A stretch of DNA of 39,648 bases. Source: Clostridiales bacterium (GTDB lineage Bacteria > Bacillota > Clostridia > Oscillospirales > Oscillospiraceae). Below, piece after piece: positions 23,712 to 31,898 of the stretch (the stretch's first letter is position 1; each line of letters begins with the position of its first letter). The stretch covers positions 1-39,648 of the forward strand of contig DXYV01000024.1 of the NCBI GenBank assembly GCA_019415645.1. Direction: 5' to 3'. The notes beneath the pieces were generated by a model that ran no database searches, had not been told where the DNA came from, and saw nothing but the letters and a program-made list of their open reading frames with translations. Position numbers and translations under genes: made by a program.

Positions 23712-24377
23712 CTATCCGCAGATACGCCCGTCCTCGATGCGGACGACCCGGTCGGCCATCTGAGCCAGCTCCAGGTTGTGGGTGATCATCACCAGGGTCT
23801 GATGGTAGGTCTCCACGGACAGCTTCAGCAGGCCCAGCACATTCTGCCCGGTTTTGCTGTCCAGGTTGCCCGTGGGCTCGTCCGCCAGCAGAATAGACGG
23901 CTTGGCGATCAGGGCCCGGGCGATAGCCACCCGCTGCTGACCGCCGCCGGAGAGCTGGCCGGGGTAGGCGTTCAGCCGCTCTTTCAGGTGGAGCAGCGCC
24001 ACGATCTCCTCCAAAAAGACCGGATCCGGGGTGCTGCCCGCCAGGCTCAGGGGAAACAGGATATTCTCCTTCACGGTCAGGGTGGGCACCAGATTGAAGT
24101 TCTGGTACACAAAGCCCACCTTGCTGTGGCGGAACACGGCCAGCTCCTTCTCCTTCAGGCCCCGCAGGTTCACGCCGTCCACGATGACCTCGCCCTCGTC
24201 GGGGATATCCATGCCGCCCATCATGTTCAGCAGCGTGGTCTTGCCCGAGCCGGAGGCGCCGATAATGGCGGTGAATTTGCCTTTTTCAATCGTCAGGTCG
24301 ATACCGTCCAGGGCCCTGACCTGGTTTTCGCCCTTGCCGAAATATTTCTTCAGGTTGTGTATGGTTACGATGTCCAC
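23712..24377 (-). CDS. ABC transporter ATPase (pair A), GTG start
   Basis: 221 residues. Walker A is GASGSGKTT, the signature LSGGGQQRVAIA has one more Gly than usual, Walker B is LLADEPTGNLD and the H-loop is MITHN. The start codon is GTG (24377), with GAGGAAT upstream. It pairs with the permease 12 bases downstream. Compared with ATPase B, the catalytic motifs are nearly the same. Confidence 0.95.
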   Translation of the reverse strand: MDIVTIHNLKKYFGKGENQVRALDGIDLTIEKGKFTAIIGASGSGKTTLLNMMGGMDIPDEGEVIVDGVNLRGLKEKELAVFRHSKVGFVYQNFNLVPTLTVKENILFPLSLAGSTPDPVFLEEIVALLHLKERLNAYPGQLSGGGQQRVAIARALIAKPSILLADEPTGNLDSKTGQNVLGLLKLSVETYHQTLVMITHNLELAQMADRVVRIEDGRICG

Positions 24378-24408
24378 GGGTGGATTCCTCTCATATCTTC
24401 GCTTTTTG

Positions 24409-24789
24409 TCAACGCTCTTTTTCTATGGCATAAGACTGCAAGCTCTTTTGACAGCCGTTCTTTTCGTAGAAGCCCTCCACGCCTGGCTGTGCCCCAAAAA
24501 ACAGCATAGTGGGCGTATTTTCTTTTGCCAGGCGGAGCAATTCACTTCCCACGCCCTTTTTCTGATATTCCGGCAGCACCAGCAATTCTGTGATCGTACC
24601 GAAGAAATAGCCATCTGTGAGAATCCGTAAGCATCCCACAAGCTGGGTGCAGTCGTACACTGTTATATTCAAAGTTTTTTTCAGCGCTTGGTCTGCTTTT
24701 TCCAGATCATAATTACCTGGCCATATCTGGTTCACAAACGAGATGAATTCTACTGCTGCAAGCCGCGTATCATTGACCCTATATTCCAT
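24409..24789 (-). CDS. GNAT-family N-acetyltransferase
   Basis: 126 residues with the acetyl-CoA-binding motif LPEYQKKGVGSELLRLA (motif A, Q-x-x-G-x-G/S) and the C-terminal GVEGFYEKNG. These mark a small cytoplasmic acetyltransferase of unknown acceptor. ATG 24789 is preceded by a GGGGGG run. A much longer open frame to 25209 covers the kinase gene on another frame and is not real. The gene lies between the histidine kinase and the ABC ATPase genes on one strand, so it is probably carried in the same transcript. Confidence 0.9.
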   Translation of the reverse strand: MEYRVNDTRLAAVEFISFVNQIWPGNYDLEKADQALKKTLNITVYDCTQLVGCLRILTDGYFFGTITELLVLPEYQKKGVGSELLRLAKENTPTMLFFGAQPGVEGFYEKNGCQKSLQSYAIEKER

Positions 24790-24812
24790 GCTATCCCCCC
24801 TGAACCTTTCTT

Positions 24813-25835
24813 TCAACTCAGCAGATACACCGAGAAGGTGGTCCCCTCTCCCACTTTGGATCTCACGCTGATGTATCCCTTCTGCCGGGTGACGATTCCG
24901 TTGGCCAGATACAGCCCCAGGCCGACGCCCTCCTGGGCAGCCACCTCCGGGGCGCGGTAGAAGCGCTGGAATACGTCGTTGTAGCGTTCCTCCGGGATTC
25001 CGATTCCGGTGTCGGTGATGTCCACCCGGGTGTAGAACTGCCAGGGGCGCACCGTCACCGCCACCCGGCCGCCGGCGGGGGTGTACTTTACCGCGTTGTC
25101 CAGAAGATTGCCGATGGCCTCCGCCGTCCACTTGGGGTCGTGCTGGACAGTGATGGCCGGGTCGCACTCCGCGGAGAGCTCGATCTGCTTGGCCTCCGCC
25201 CGGGCCCACACCGTGCTCATGGCCTGGGCGATGGTGTCGGACAGGCGGGCCTCCTCCACATGCAGGATAAAGGTGCCCGTCTCCAGCCGGGACATTTTAA
25301 TGAGGGACTGCATCAGAAAATCCAGTTTGTTGATCTGTCCCTCCATGGTACCCAGAAATTCCGTCCGCTGCTCCGGGGTCAGCGCGTGATTTTGGAGGAT
25401 TCCGGTGAACATCTTCAGGTTGGCGATGGGGGTCTTGACCTGATGGGAGATGTCGCTGACCAGACTCTGGATGGTCTCCTTGTCCCGCTGGCTCTGGCGC
25501 TTGCCCTCGCTCATGATGTCAAAATACTGCATCAGCTTGCCCTGCACCTTGGCAGTCAGGCTGTCCTCATAGGGCTGGTAACCCTCCACCGTCCGGCCAG
25601 ACATCAGGGCGTCCAGAGTCTCGCACAGGTCGTCGGCAAACAGGGCCACCTGCCGCCGCTGATACCAGGCCCACAGGCCCACCACGGCATAAATGGCCGC
25701 GCACAGGGCCAAAATGCCCCAGCGCACCGCCGCCCAGGGAATCGTGTGCCAAAGTACCCAGACCAGGGCGGCGAACAGTGCCGCCGACAGCAGGAACATG
25801 CCGGAGCGCATCACGGTCAGGCTGCGGTGCTTCAT
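24813..25835 (-). CDS. Intramembrane-sensing-type histidine kinase
   Basis: 340 residues. Two membrane helices near residues 10-30 and 38-55 are joined by a loop of only a few residues, so there is no extracellular sensor domain. That is the BceS/NarX-independent layout in which a partner ABC transporter often acts as the sensor. The kinase core has the H-box ISHQVKTPIANL, N-box NLLDNAVKYTPAG, and G-boxes DTGIGIP and GVGLGLYLA. ATG 25835 overlaps the response regulator stop by four bases. All catalytic boxes are intact, in contrast to its partner regulator. Confidence 0.93.
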   Translation of the reverse strand: MKHRSLTVMRSGMFLLSAALFAALVWVLWHTIPWAAVRWGILALCAAIYAVVGLWAWYQRRQVALFADDLCETLDALMSGRTVEGYQPYEDSLTAKVQGKLMQYFDIMSEGKRQSQRDKETIQSLVSDISHQVKTPIANLKMFTGILQNHALTPEQRTEFLGTMEGQINKLDFLMQSLIKMSRLETGTFILHVEEARLSDTIAQAMSTVWARAEAKQIELSAECDPAITVQHDPKWTAEAIGNLLDNAVKYTPAGGRVAVTVRPWQFYTRVDITDTGIGIPEERYNDVFQRFYRAPEVAAQEGVGLGLYLANGIVTRQKGYISVRSKVGEGTTFSVYLLS

Positions 25836-26428
25836 GCTTTTCCTCCCGTCCAGAGGTAGCCCATCCCGCGCACGGTCTTGATGTACGTATGGGCCGGGTC
25901 CTCGATCTTCGCCCGCAGGCGGTTCATAGTCACGGTCAGGGTGTGGTCGTCGATGAAGTTGCCGCCGCTGTCCCAAAGGCGCTCCAGCAGCACCTGCCGG
26001 GTCAAAATGCTCCCCGGATGCTCGGTCAGGGTCTTTAAGAGCTTATACTCATTGGGCGTGATGGCCAGTTTTTCCGCCCCGCGCTGCGCGGTCAGGGCGG
26101 AGAAGTCCAGCACCAGGTAGCCGTCCGTCCAGCGGTCTGCCGGAGGTTCCGCCCGGCCGTCCCTCCGGCGCAGGGCCACCTCCACCCGCCGCAGCAAAAT
26201 CGGTACGCGGAAGGGCTTGGTCACATAGTCCTCGGCCCCCATGTCAAAGCCGCTGCCGTCCGGCAGGTTCACGTCCAGAAGCGCCAGAGAGAGGCCCCTG
26301 TCCGCCAGCAGATACCGGGCCTTGGCGCAGTTATAGGCCGGTACCGAGGCATATCCCGCGCTGTCCAGCTCAAAACAGAGCCCCGCGCTCAAAGCCAGGT
26401 CGTCCTCTACCACTAAAATCCGTTCCAT
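25832..26428 (-). CDS. OmpR-family response regulator with a deletion inside its receiver domain
   Basis: 198 residues, about 30 shorter than usual. The receiver begins normally (ILVVEDDLALSAGL) with phospho-acceptor Asp52 in LLDVNLPDG. The sequence then jumps from SGFD62 directly to M63GAEDYVTKPF, which carries the conserved Lys71. The alpha-3, beta-4 and alpha-4 elements, including the switch Thr/Ser, are absent. The C-terminal winged-helix domain (ITPNEYKLLKTL ... TVTMNRLRAKIE ... GMGYLW) is complete. ATG 26428 has GGAGG upstream. The frame stays open through the gap, so the protein is made, but normal phosphorylation switching is doubtful. Confidence 0.92.
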   Translation of the reverse strand: MERILVVEDDLALSAGLCFELDSAGYASVPAYNCAKARYLLADRGLSLALLDVNLPDGSGFDMGAEDYVTKPFRVPILLRRVEVALRRRDGRAEPPADRWTDGYLVLDFSALTAQRGAEKLAITPNEYKLLKTLTEHPGSILTRQVLLERLWDSGGNFIDDHTLTVTMNRLRAKIEDPAHTYIKTVRGMGYLWTGGKA

Positions 26429-26501
26429 TGCGTTCCTCCGCACTCCGTCTCTTTGCAGTCTATCCAGCTGTTTCTGCACCCGCCCTTTGCGGGCGGGACC
26501 C

Positions 26502-26510
26502 ATTATACCA
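26502..26510 (-). promoter_or_regulatory. Extended -10 promoter of the regulator/kinase operon
   Basis: On the minus strand TGGTATAAT gives a perfect -10 with the TG extension. No good -35 is seen. A 7-bp hairpin (26479-26497) falls in the predicted leader before the start at 26428. Confidence 0.55.
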
Positions 26511-26567
26511 CGCCCCGGGCGGCGCTGTATAGTCTGTTTCAGGGTGTCTCTCCCCGCCGGAGCGCGC

Positions 26568-28721
26568 TCAGCACCGCTCCAGCTTCGCCCGGAAGGAGAT
26601 CTGCCGCGGCGTGTCCATTCCGTCAAACTGGACCACATGGGCCCCCTTGTCCTGGTCCACCGCCAGCACCGTCCCCGGGCCGAACAGGGCGTGCCGCACC
26701 CGCTGCCCCACCGGAAACATCAGGTCCTGGTCATTCTCCGGCAGATACCGCTCGCTGCGGTCAGCATACGCCCTCGCCTCCCGAATCAGCCCCTCCTGGG
26801 GTGGCTGGGGGAAGGTCAGCAGTCCCGGCTCGATCTCCAGCAGAAAGCGGGAGGGATACCGGGGCGAGCCGTCAAAATTCCGCCCGTCCGCCTCCGAGAG
26901 ATACAGGCCCCGCTCCGCCCGGGTCAAGGCCACGAAGGCTAGGCGGCGCTCCTCCTCCATCCCCGCCAGGGTACGCACCTTCCGGGAGGGGAAGATTCCC
27001 TCGTTCATGCCGCACAGAAACACATAGGGAAATTCCAGGCCCTTGGCGGCATGGACCGTCATCAGCTTCACCTTGTCCCCCGTCTCGCCGGAATCGGCGT
27101 TGGTGAACAGGGCCACATGGGCCAGATAGTGCTCCAGGGTGACCTCCTCCCCGCAGGTGGTCTCATATTCGTACACCGACTGCTTCAGCTCCGCCAGATT
27201 GTCCAGCCGCTCCTGGTCCCCCTCGGTGCGGAGCATCCGCTCGTAGCCGCTCTCGTCCAGAAGGGCGGCGAGGACCTCGGACACGGGCCGGTCCTCATAC
27301 CCGGCGGCAAAGGCTTCGACCAGGGAGACAAACTGCCCGGCCCTGGTCCCCTTGCAGATGGGTTCCTCCAGGTTGTCCCGCAGGGCCTGATACAGGGAGC
27401 ACCCCTGCGCTTCGGCATAGGCCCCCAGAAACGCCATCCGCCGCTTGCCCAGGTTGCGCTTGGGCACGTTGGCCACCCGGCGGAAGGAGAGATCGTCCCG
27501 GTAGGCGATCATCCGCAGATAGCTGAGCGCGTCCTTGATCTCCATGCGGTTGAAAAACTGGACGCCGCTGTATAGGGTGTAGGGGATCTTCTCCCGGAGC
27601 AGGACCTCCTCCACCGCCCGGGTCACATAATGGGCCCGGTAGAGGACCGTCATATCCCGGTAGGACACGCCGGAGGCATGGAGGCGCTGAAGCTCCTCCG
27701 CGATCCACGCGGCCTCCGCCTCCTGGGTCTGGGCGAAGCAGCACACCACTGGGCCGCCGGAGGGCAGCGTGGGAATCAACTCCTTCTGGATGCGGGTGCG
27801 GTTTTTGGCGATCAGCGAGTTGGCCACGGCCAGAATCTCCGGCGTGGAGCGGTAGTTTTCCATCATCAGGATGGTTTTTGTCCCCGGAAATTCCCGGTCG
27901 AAGTCCAGCAGGTACTTCACATGCGCGCCCCGCCAGGTGTAGATCGTCTGGTCCGGGTCCCCCACCACAAAGAGGTTTTTGTGATAGCCGCAGAGGACCT
28001 TCATCAGCGCATACTGGAGCTGGTCAATGTCCTGGAACTCGTCGATCATGATATACTCCAGCCGCTTCTGCCACTTCAGCCGGATGTCCGGGTGCTCCTG
28101 GAAGAGGAAGAGGGAGAATTTGATCAAATCGTTGTAATCCAGGCCGAAGCACTTCTTCTCCTGATACAGATAACCGTAGAAGATGATGTCCTCCGCCGCC
28201 GTGGCGCGGTCATATTTCTCCTTCAGGGCCTCCAGGGACAGGGCGAGCATGTCCCGGTAGTAGTCCGGCTCCCGGAACAGCTTTCGAATCTCGATCCTGT
28301 CCCGGGCGGCGGAAAAGGTCATGTCCCGGAGGGTCAGGCCCCGTTCCTCGTAGATGATCTGGAGCATGGCGTCAATGTCCGAATTGTCCAGCACCAGGAA
28401 GCTCTTGGGATACTGGACCGCGTAGCTGTCCTCCTGCAGGATGGACACGCAGAAGCCGTGGAACGTGTTGATGTAGCCCGTGTCCCGGTCGCCCGTCAGG
28501 TTGTGGATACGCTGGCGCATCTCGTTGGCCGATTTGTTGGTGAAGGTGACGCAGAGAATATTGCCCGGCAGGATGCCCAGCTCATTCACCAGGAACGCAA
28601 AGCGGTGGGTCAGGGCGCGGGTCTTGCCAGAGCCCGCCCCGGCGATGACCCGGACGAAGCCCTCGGTGGTCGTCACCGCCTCCCGTTGGGCGGTATTCAG
28701 GCCTTGCAGCAGGTCTTCCAT
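26568..28721 (-). CDS. UvrD/PcrA-like DNA helicase
   Basis: 717 residues of superfamily 1A helicase, moving 3'-5' on single-stranded DNA in repair or replication restart. Visible motifs are GAGSGKT (Walker A), VTFTNKSANEM, IDEFQDIDQLQ (Walker B), VGDPDQTIYTWRG, ENYRSTPEI, TVHAAKGLEFP and VALTRAERGLYL. The C-terminus carries a small Tudor-like segment (VGQRVRHALFGPGTVLAV) as in PcrA. It is a second-type UvrD homologue rather than certain PcrA, because the insertion between motifs is short. ATG 28721 follows GGAAGGAAGG; ATG 28745 is less well placed. Confidence 0.93.
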   Translation of the reverse strand: MEDLLQGLNTAQREAVTTTEGFVRVIAGAGSGKTRALTHRFAFLVNELGILPGNILCVTFTNKSANEMRQRIHNLTGDRDTGYINTFHGFCVSILQEDSYAVQYPKSFLVLDNSDIDAMLQIIYEERGLTLRDMTFSAARDRIEIRKLFREPDYYRDMLALSLEALKEKYDRATAAEDIIFYGYLYQEKKCFGLDYNDLIKFSLFLFQEHPDIRLKWQKRLEYIMIDEFQDIDQLQYALMKVLCGYHKNLFVVGDPDQTIYTWRGAHVKYLLDFDREFPGTKTILMMENYRSTPEILAVANSLIAKNRTRIQKELIPTLPSGGPVVCCFAQTQEAEAAWIAEELQRLHASGVSYRDMTVLYRAHYVTRAVEEVLLREKIPYTLYSGVQFFNRMEIKDALSYLRMIAYRDDLSFRRVANVPKRNLGKRRMAFLGAYAEAQGCSLYQALRDNLEEPICKGTRAGQFVSLVEAFAAGYEDRPVSEVLAALLDESGYERMLRTEGDQERLDNLAELKQSVYEYETTCGEEVTLEHYLAHVALFTNADSGETGDKVKLMTVHAAKGLEFPYVFLCGMNEGIFPSRKVRTLAGMEEERRLAFVALTRAERGLYLSEADGRNFDGSPRYPSRFLLEIEPGLLTFPQPPQEGLIREARAYADRSERYLPENDQDLMFPVGQRVRHALFGPGTVLAVDQDKGAHVVQFDGMDTPRQISFRAKLERC

Positions 28722-28739
28722 GGTATCCTTCCTTCCGTC

Positions 28740-29030
28740 GAACATCCGTTTGTCTTATTATAACATCTGCTGAACAAACCGCAAAGCGGTTGATTCGCGC
28801 GGCAGTTGCCGGGCCATCCCATAAAAAACAACTCTCTTGAGCCGTTTTGACGGGATTCAGCCATTGTTCCAATGCGTATTTCACCAGGTGCGCCGCAGTG
28901 CACCAGGAGAAGGTGCAAGAGTGTTGGACTAAATTGTCCAAAACCCTTGCACCTGAGCAAAGCCAAATGGCCTTGAAAGCCTTGGCGTTCAAGGCTTTCG
29001 GCTTTGTTCCGTACGCATTATTATAGCAGG
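28740..29030. repeat. Hairpin-rich intergenic block, candidate interspersed repeat
   Basis: No gene is supported. Several nested inverted repeats occur. The main one pairs 28911-28929 with 28936-28954 at 17 of 19 positions around TAAATT. A second pairs GAAAGCCTTG with CAAGGCTTTC around GCGTT near 28975-28999, inside outer CAAAGCC/GGCTTTG arms. A small one reads GGTGC...GCACC near 28888-28905. A minus-strand frame is open across the block (ALEQWLNPVKTAQESCF) but lacks a start site. The layout suggests a non-autonomous repeat or structured RNA between the helicase and the SLH gene. Confidence 0.5.
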
Positions 29031-29074
29031 AACACCGGCGCGGCTCAACCCAAAATACGCCCCGGCCCAGACAC

Positions 29075-29106
29075 AAAAAAGGCGTCCTGTCCGCAGACAG
29101 GACGCC
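29075..29106 (-). terminator. Terminator of the SLH-protein gene
   Basis: GGCGTCCTGTC (29081-29091) pairs perfectly with 29096-29106 around CGCA. On the minus strand it runs into TTTTTT. Confidence 0.9.
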
Positions 29107-29123
29107 GCTGGCGCTTTGGCGCT

Positions 29124-30233
29124 TTAGGAGAGGTAGGGATGCTGATAGGGCGCCGGCTCCGGTCCGCAATACAGGCCGTAGGCGTCACAGATCCAGTAAG
29201 TCCCGTTCACGTTGACGCGGCACCACTGGTGGCTCCACTGGTTTTCATTGACATGCTCATAGTCGATCCCCAGGATATTCAGGCACAGGCCCGTGGCCCG
29301 GGCACACCCCGCACAGGAGGCCACGCCCAGCACAAAATAGCCGTAGGGGTCGTTGTAGTGGTCTTCTGTCGTGGAATAGGATATGCCGTTGTCACACAGC
29401 TGCCGCAGCGCAACTGCGATGCCCTCCAGCTGTTCCTCCCGGCTGAGGTCCGCCAGGGGCGTGACCACCTCCAGCGCCGCGTCATAGGCGGCTTGGAACT
29501 CCGCGTCTGTGCATTTCTTTTTCAGGCTGGTCAGGTTTTGCAGCTGGTCGATGGGCACTGGAGTAAAGGGCGCCTTTTCCAGGGTGATGGCCCGCCGGAG
29601 GGACGGGTCCGCCAGACGGCTGACCAGCGCCGCCGCGGCGCCGCGGGTGATCGAGCTGTCCGGTCCAAAGGTCCCCAGGGAATCGCTGCCCGTCAGAACG
29701 CCCGCACGATACAGTCGGTACACCGCATCGGCATAGGCCGCGTCCAGCGGCACATCGGGAATGCCTCCCTCCTCGATGTCGCTGATAACCGGGAGGGCCT
29801 CGTCAGGCAGGGCGCTGCCTGTGATCACGGCAAAGTTTGCGCGGCTCACCGGTGCGTTGTAGGCCTGGAACTCCCACACAATGCCGTGTTCCGCCGCATA
29901 GTCCAGGTAGGACTGATACCAGGGGGTGGTGGCGGCGAATTCCGCCTGATCGCCCACATACCCGCTGTAAAGGCGGCAGGCCATCACGATGGTCTGCGCC
30001 ACGGTGAGACTGCTGTCCACCGCGAAATAGGTGTCGCTGGCCCCGGTCATGATGCCGTACTCATAGGCGCTGCGGACGTTGGCCGCGCACCAGAGATTCT
30101 CCGGCACATCGGCGAATTGGCCCGGCGTGTAGACGTTGACCCGCTCGAACCCGGCCCCGGCAGCCAGGGCCGGGACGGACAGCGAGACCGTCAGGCAGAG
30201 GGCAAGAAGCAATGCGGTCCATGTTTTTCTCAT
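29124..30233 (-). CDS. Exported SLH-domain protein with transglutaminase-like C-terminal domain
   Basis: 369 residues. A signal peptide ends near ALAAG. Up to three S-layer homology repeats follow (about residues 38-205), with motifs such as FADVPENLWCAANVRSAYEYG and FGPDSSITRGAAAALV, which bind cell-wall polymers. The last 110 residues resemble the transglutaminase-like fold. They have a cysteine in VASCAGCARA, a histidine in SHQWCRVNV and an aspartate in YWICDAYG, in the right order for a Cys-His-Asp triad. It is likely a wall-anchored peptidase or cross-linking enzyme. ATG 30233 has GAGGAGAG upstream. Confidence 0.87.
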   Translation of the reverse strand: MRKTWTALLLALCLTVSLSVPALAAGAGFERVNVYTPGQFADVPENLWCAANVRSAYEYGIMTGASDTYFAVDSSLTVAQTIVMACRLYSGYVGDQAEFAATTPWYQSYLDYAAEHGIVWEFQAYNAPVSRANFAVITGSALPDEALPVISDIEEGGIPDVPLDAAYADAVYRLYRAGVLTGSDSLGTFGPDSSITRGAAAALVSRLADPSLRRAITLEKAPFTPVPIDQLQNLTSLKKKCTDAEFQAAYDAALEVVTPLADLSREEQLEGIAVALRQLCDNGISYSTTEDHYNDPYGYFVLGVASCAGCARATGLCLNILGIDYEHVNENQWSHQWCRVNVNGTYWICDAYGLYCGPEPAPYQHPYLS

Positions 30234-30307
30234 ACCAAACTCTCCTCGTTCCGTTTTGACTCCCGGCCCTTCCGACCAGGGGAAAATGGAAGGCCCGGTT
30301 CCTCTTC

Positions 30308-30335
30308 AGTATAGCACGCCCTGGAGCGTTGTCCA
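30308..30335 (-). promoter_or_regulatory. Promoter of the SLH-protein gene
   Basis: TGGACA (30330-30335) and TATACT (30308-30313) on the minus strand, 16 bases apart, about 75 bases before the start codon. Confidence 0.6.
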
Positions 30336-30375
30336 GATCAAATTTGCAGCGCTGCGATTCCTTTTTCTGATCCGA

Positions 30376-30409
30376 AAAGCCCGCCGGGGACCGTTCCCCG
30401 GCGGGCTTT
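30376..30409 (-). terminator. Terminator of the NTF2-like/GntP operon
   Basis: A 15-bp perfect stem (30376-30390 with 30395-30409) around CCGT, ending in TTTTC on the minus strand, about 30 bases past the last gene of the operon. Confidence 0.9.
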
Positions 30410-30440
30410 CATAATCAGTGTTATCTTAGAGGAGCTTCTA

Positions 30441-31184
30441 TCAATCCTCGTAGCAATCGAACCGGGTATAGCTGTTCCGGTTGTTCATCGTCGCGTAGGG
30501 CAGCGGCGGGGGACAGGTGTCCTGTACCGGCTGGATGGGATTGCACTCCAGATGGAGCGGTCCCGGATCATCCAGGTTGGAGGGCGTGGGGTTGGGGGGC
30601 GGCGGCACGTTGTTTTTCAGGTTCCCGTACATCATCTCCGCCGGATTGAACACGTCAAACAGGTCGAAAAATTCCGGGCACACCTGGTAATGCAGGAACT
30701 TCCAGCCGTCTTCCTCCTTGACGAAATCCATGCCATAGCGCTCCCACAGCATGGCGCCCCAGGGCTTTCCGTCATCGTTGAGGAAGCTGTAAAGCAGGCC
30801 GGGCGTCAGATAGGAGGCCCGGGCGGTCTGACCGTCGTCCGCCACCTCCAGAATCCCGTTGGTCAGGGTGTGCATGGCGTTGTTATACAGAGGTCGGTAG
30901 TCCATCCCGGCCACCTCCGGATAATTGGCCTCCACCTTGCGGTAGTTGTCGATGCACTGCTGGTCATAGTCCACCACGCTCCCCATCCAGATGGAGGGAA
31001 AGCCCCGCATCCGGCCGAAGGAATGCGCCCAGGAGGTGTCCTCCCGCTTGGACCACACCGTGCTCCACTCCTCATAGGAGCGGCTGGCCGCATGGAGGTA
31101 ATTGTGCGTGGCCAGCACCTTTTCCAGCTCACAGCTGTCTGCGGCCCGGGTCACACGCTTGGAAAGCGGCAGGTCTCGATTCAT
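30441..31184 (-). CDS. NTF2/SnoaL-like protein, paralogue 3 of the operon
   Basis: 247 residues. The core resembles the SnoaL-like NTF2 cone fold, with DYDQQCIDNYRKVEANY early and WERYGMDFVKEEDGWKFLHY as the last strands, where aromatic residues line a pocket. The C-terminus ends with PLPYATMNNRNSYTRFD, matching the PYATM-x-SY tail of paralogue 2. The fold includes dehydratases, isomerases and hydrolases acting on small hydrophobic or acidic substrates. ATG 31184 overlaps the stop of paralogue 2 by four bases (ATGA) and has AAAGGGGGA upstream. Function unknown; family assignment is by pattern only. Confidence 0.8.
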   Translation of the reverse strand: MNRDLPLSKRVTRAADSCELEKVLATHNYLHAASRSYEEWSTVWSKREDTSWAHSFGRMRGFPSIWMGSVVDYDQQCIDNYRKVEANYPEVAGMDYRPLYNNAMHTLTNGILEVADDGQTARASYLTPGLLYSFLNDDGKPWGAMLWERYGMDFVKEEDGWKFLHYQVCPEFFDLFDVFNPAEMMYGNLKNNVPPPPNPTPSNLDDPGPLHLECNPIQPVQDTCPPPLPYATMNNRNSYTRFDCYED

Positions 31185-31885
31185 TGCGCATCCCCCTTTC
31201 TGCACTTCGGATGGCCCTCCGGCCCGTAGCTGTGCTCCGCCGTCATGGTCGCATAGGGCTTTGGCATGGCAGGATAGTCGTCGCTCCACAGGTAGAGGGG
31301 GTTATGGACCTCCATTCGGATGGTGGGCTCCCCAAATTCCGCCGCGATCCAGTCCTGCTCCGCCGGCAGCTTGTCGGGCATGGCGCCCATTGGGATTCCC
31401 GCTGGATGCCACACGTCGTTGGAGAGGACCAGGTGCCAGATTTTCCACCCGTCTGCTTCCAGCAGAAAGTCCGCAGCCACCTTATCGTTGACCCACAAGG
31501 CCCGCGGCGTGCCGTCCTGCCCCGGGTAGGTCTCCTGCCCGATGGAGTACCACAGGCCCCGGGCCGACAGGCCGTCGCCGGCCAGCTCCACATAGGGCGA
31601 GGTCACCGTGTGACACTCCAGATACCCTACGCCGCCGAATTCCTTCAGCCGCGCGGCGTGACGCTCCACATAGTAGGCGCGGATGGCATCCAGCCCCACA
31701 TAGTACCCGTAGTTGCGCCCGAAAGCCGCCGTGGCCTGGTGCTCCGGTTCGCGCACCCACAGCTCTTCCAGCTCACGTTCCCGCTCCTCGTTGGCGGAGT
31801 AAACCGCCCTGCGGCTCATTAAGTCCTTGATCTGCTCCACGTCCCAGACCCGGCGCATGGTCTCCAGCTCGCTGTATGAACTCAT
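31181..31885 (-). CDS. NTF2/SnoaL-like protein, paralogue 2 of the operon
   Basis: 234 residues with an N-terminal helix (ELETMRRVWDVEQIKDLMSRRAVY), which is the usual opening of SnoaL-like proteins. ALWVNDKVAADFLLEADGWKIWHL then forms the last strands of the cone fold. The tail MPKPYATMTAEHSYG is shared with paralogue 3. ATG 31885 is preceded by AAGGAGG. Translationally coupled to paralogue 3. Compared with single-domain SnoaL enzymes of about 130-170 residues it has a long C-terminal extension rich in proline and aromatic residues. Confidence 0.82.
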   Translation of the reverse strand: MSSYSELETMRRVWDVEQIKDLMSRRAVYSANEERERELEELWVREPEHQATAAFGRNYGYYVGLDAIRAYYVERHAARLKEFGGVGYLECHTVTSPYVELAGDGLSARGLWYSIGQETYPGQDGTPRALWVNDKVAADFLLEADGWKIWHLVLSNDVWHPAGIPMGAMPDKLPAEQDWIAAEFGEPTIRMEVHNPLYLWSDDYPAMPKPYATMTAEHSYGPEGHPKCRKGDAQ

Positions 31886-31898
31886 TCTCCTCGCCTCC

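Noticed and set aside
25836..26638. N-terminal extensions of the kinase and response regulator frames
   Set aside because: Frames are open further upstream, but they overlap the neighbouring gene or promoter, lack ribosome sites and are arginine-rich. The internal ATGs at 25835 and 26428 fit the families.
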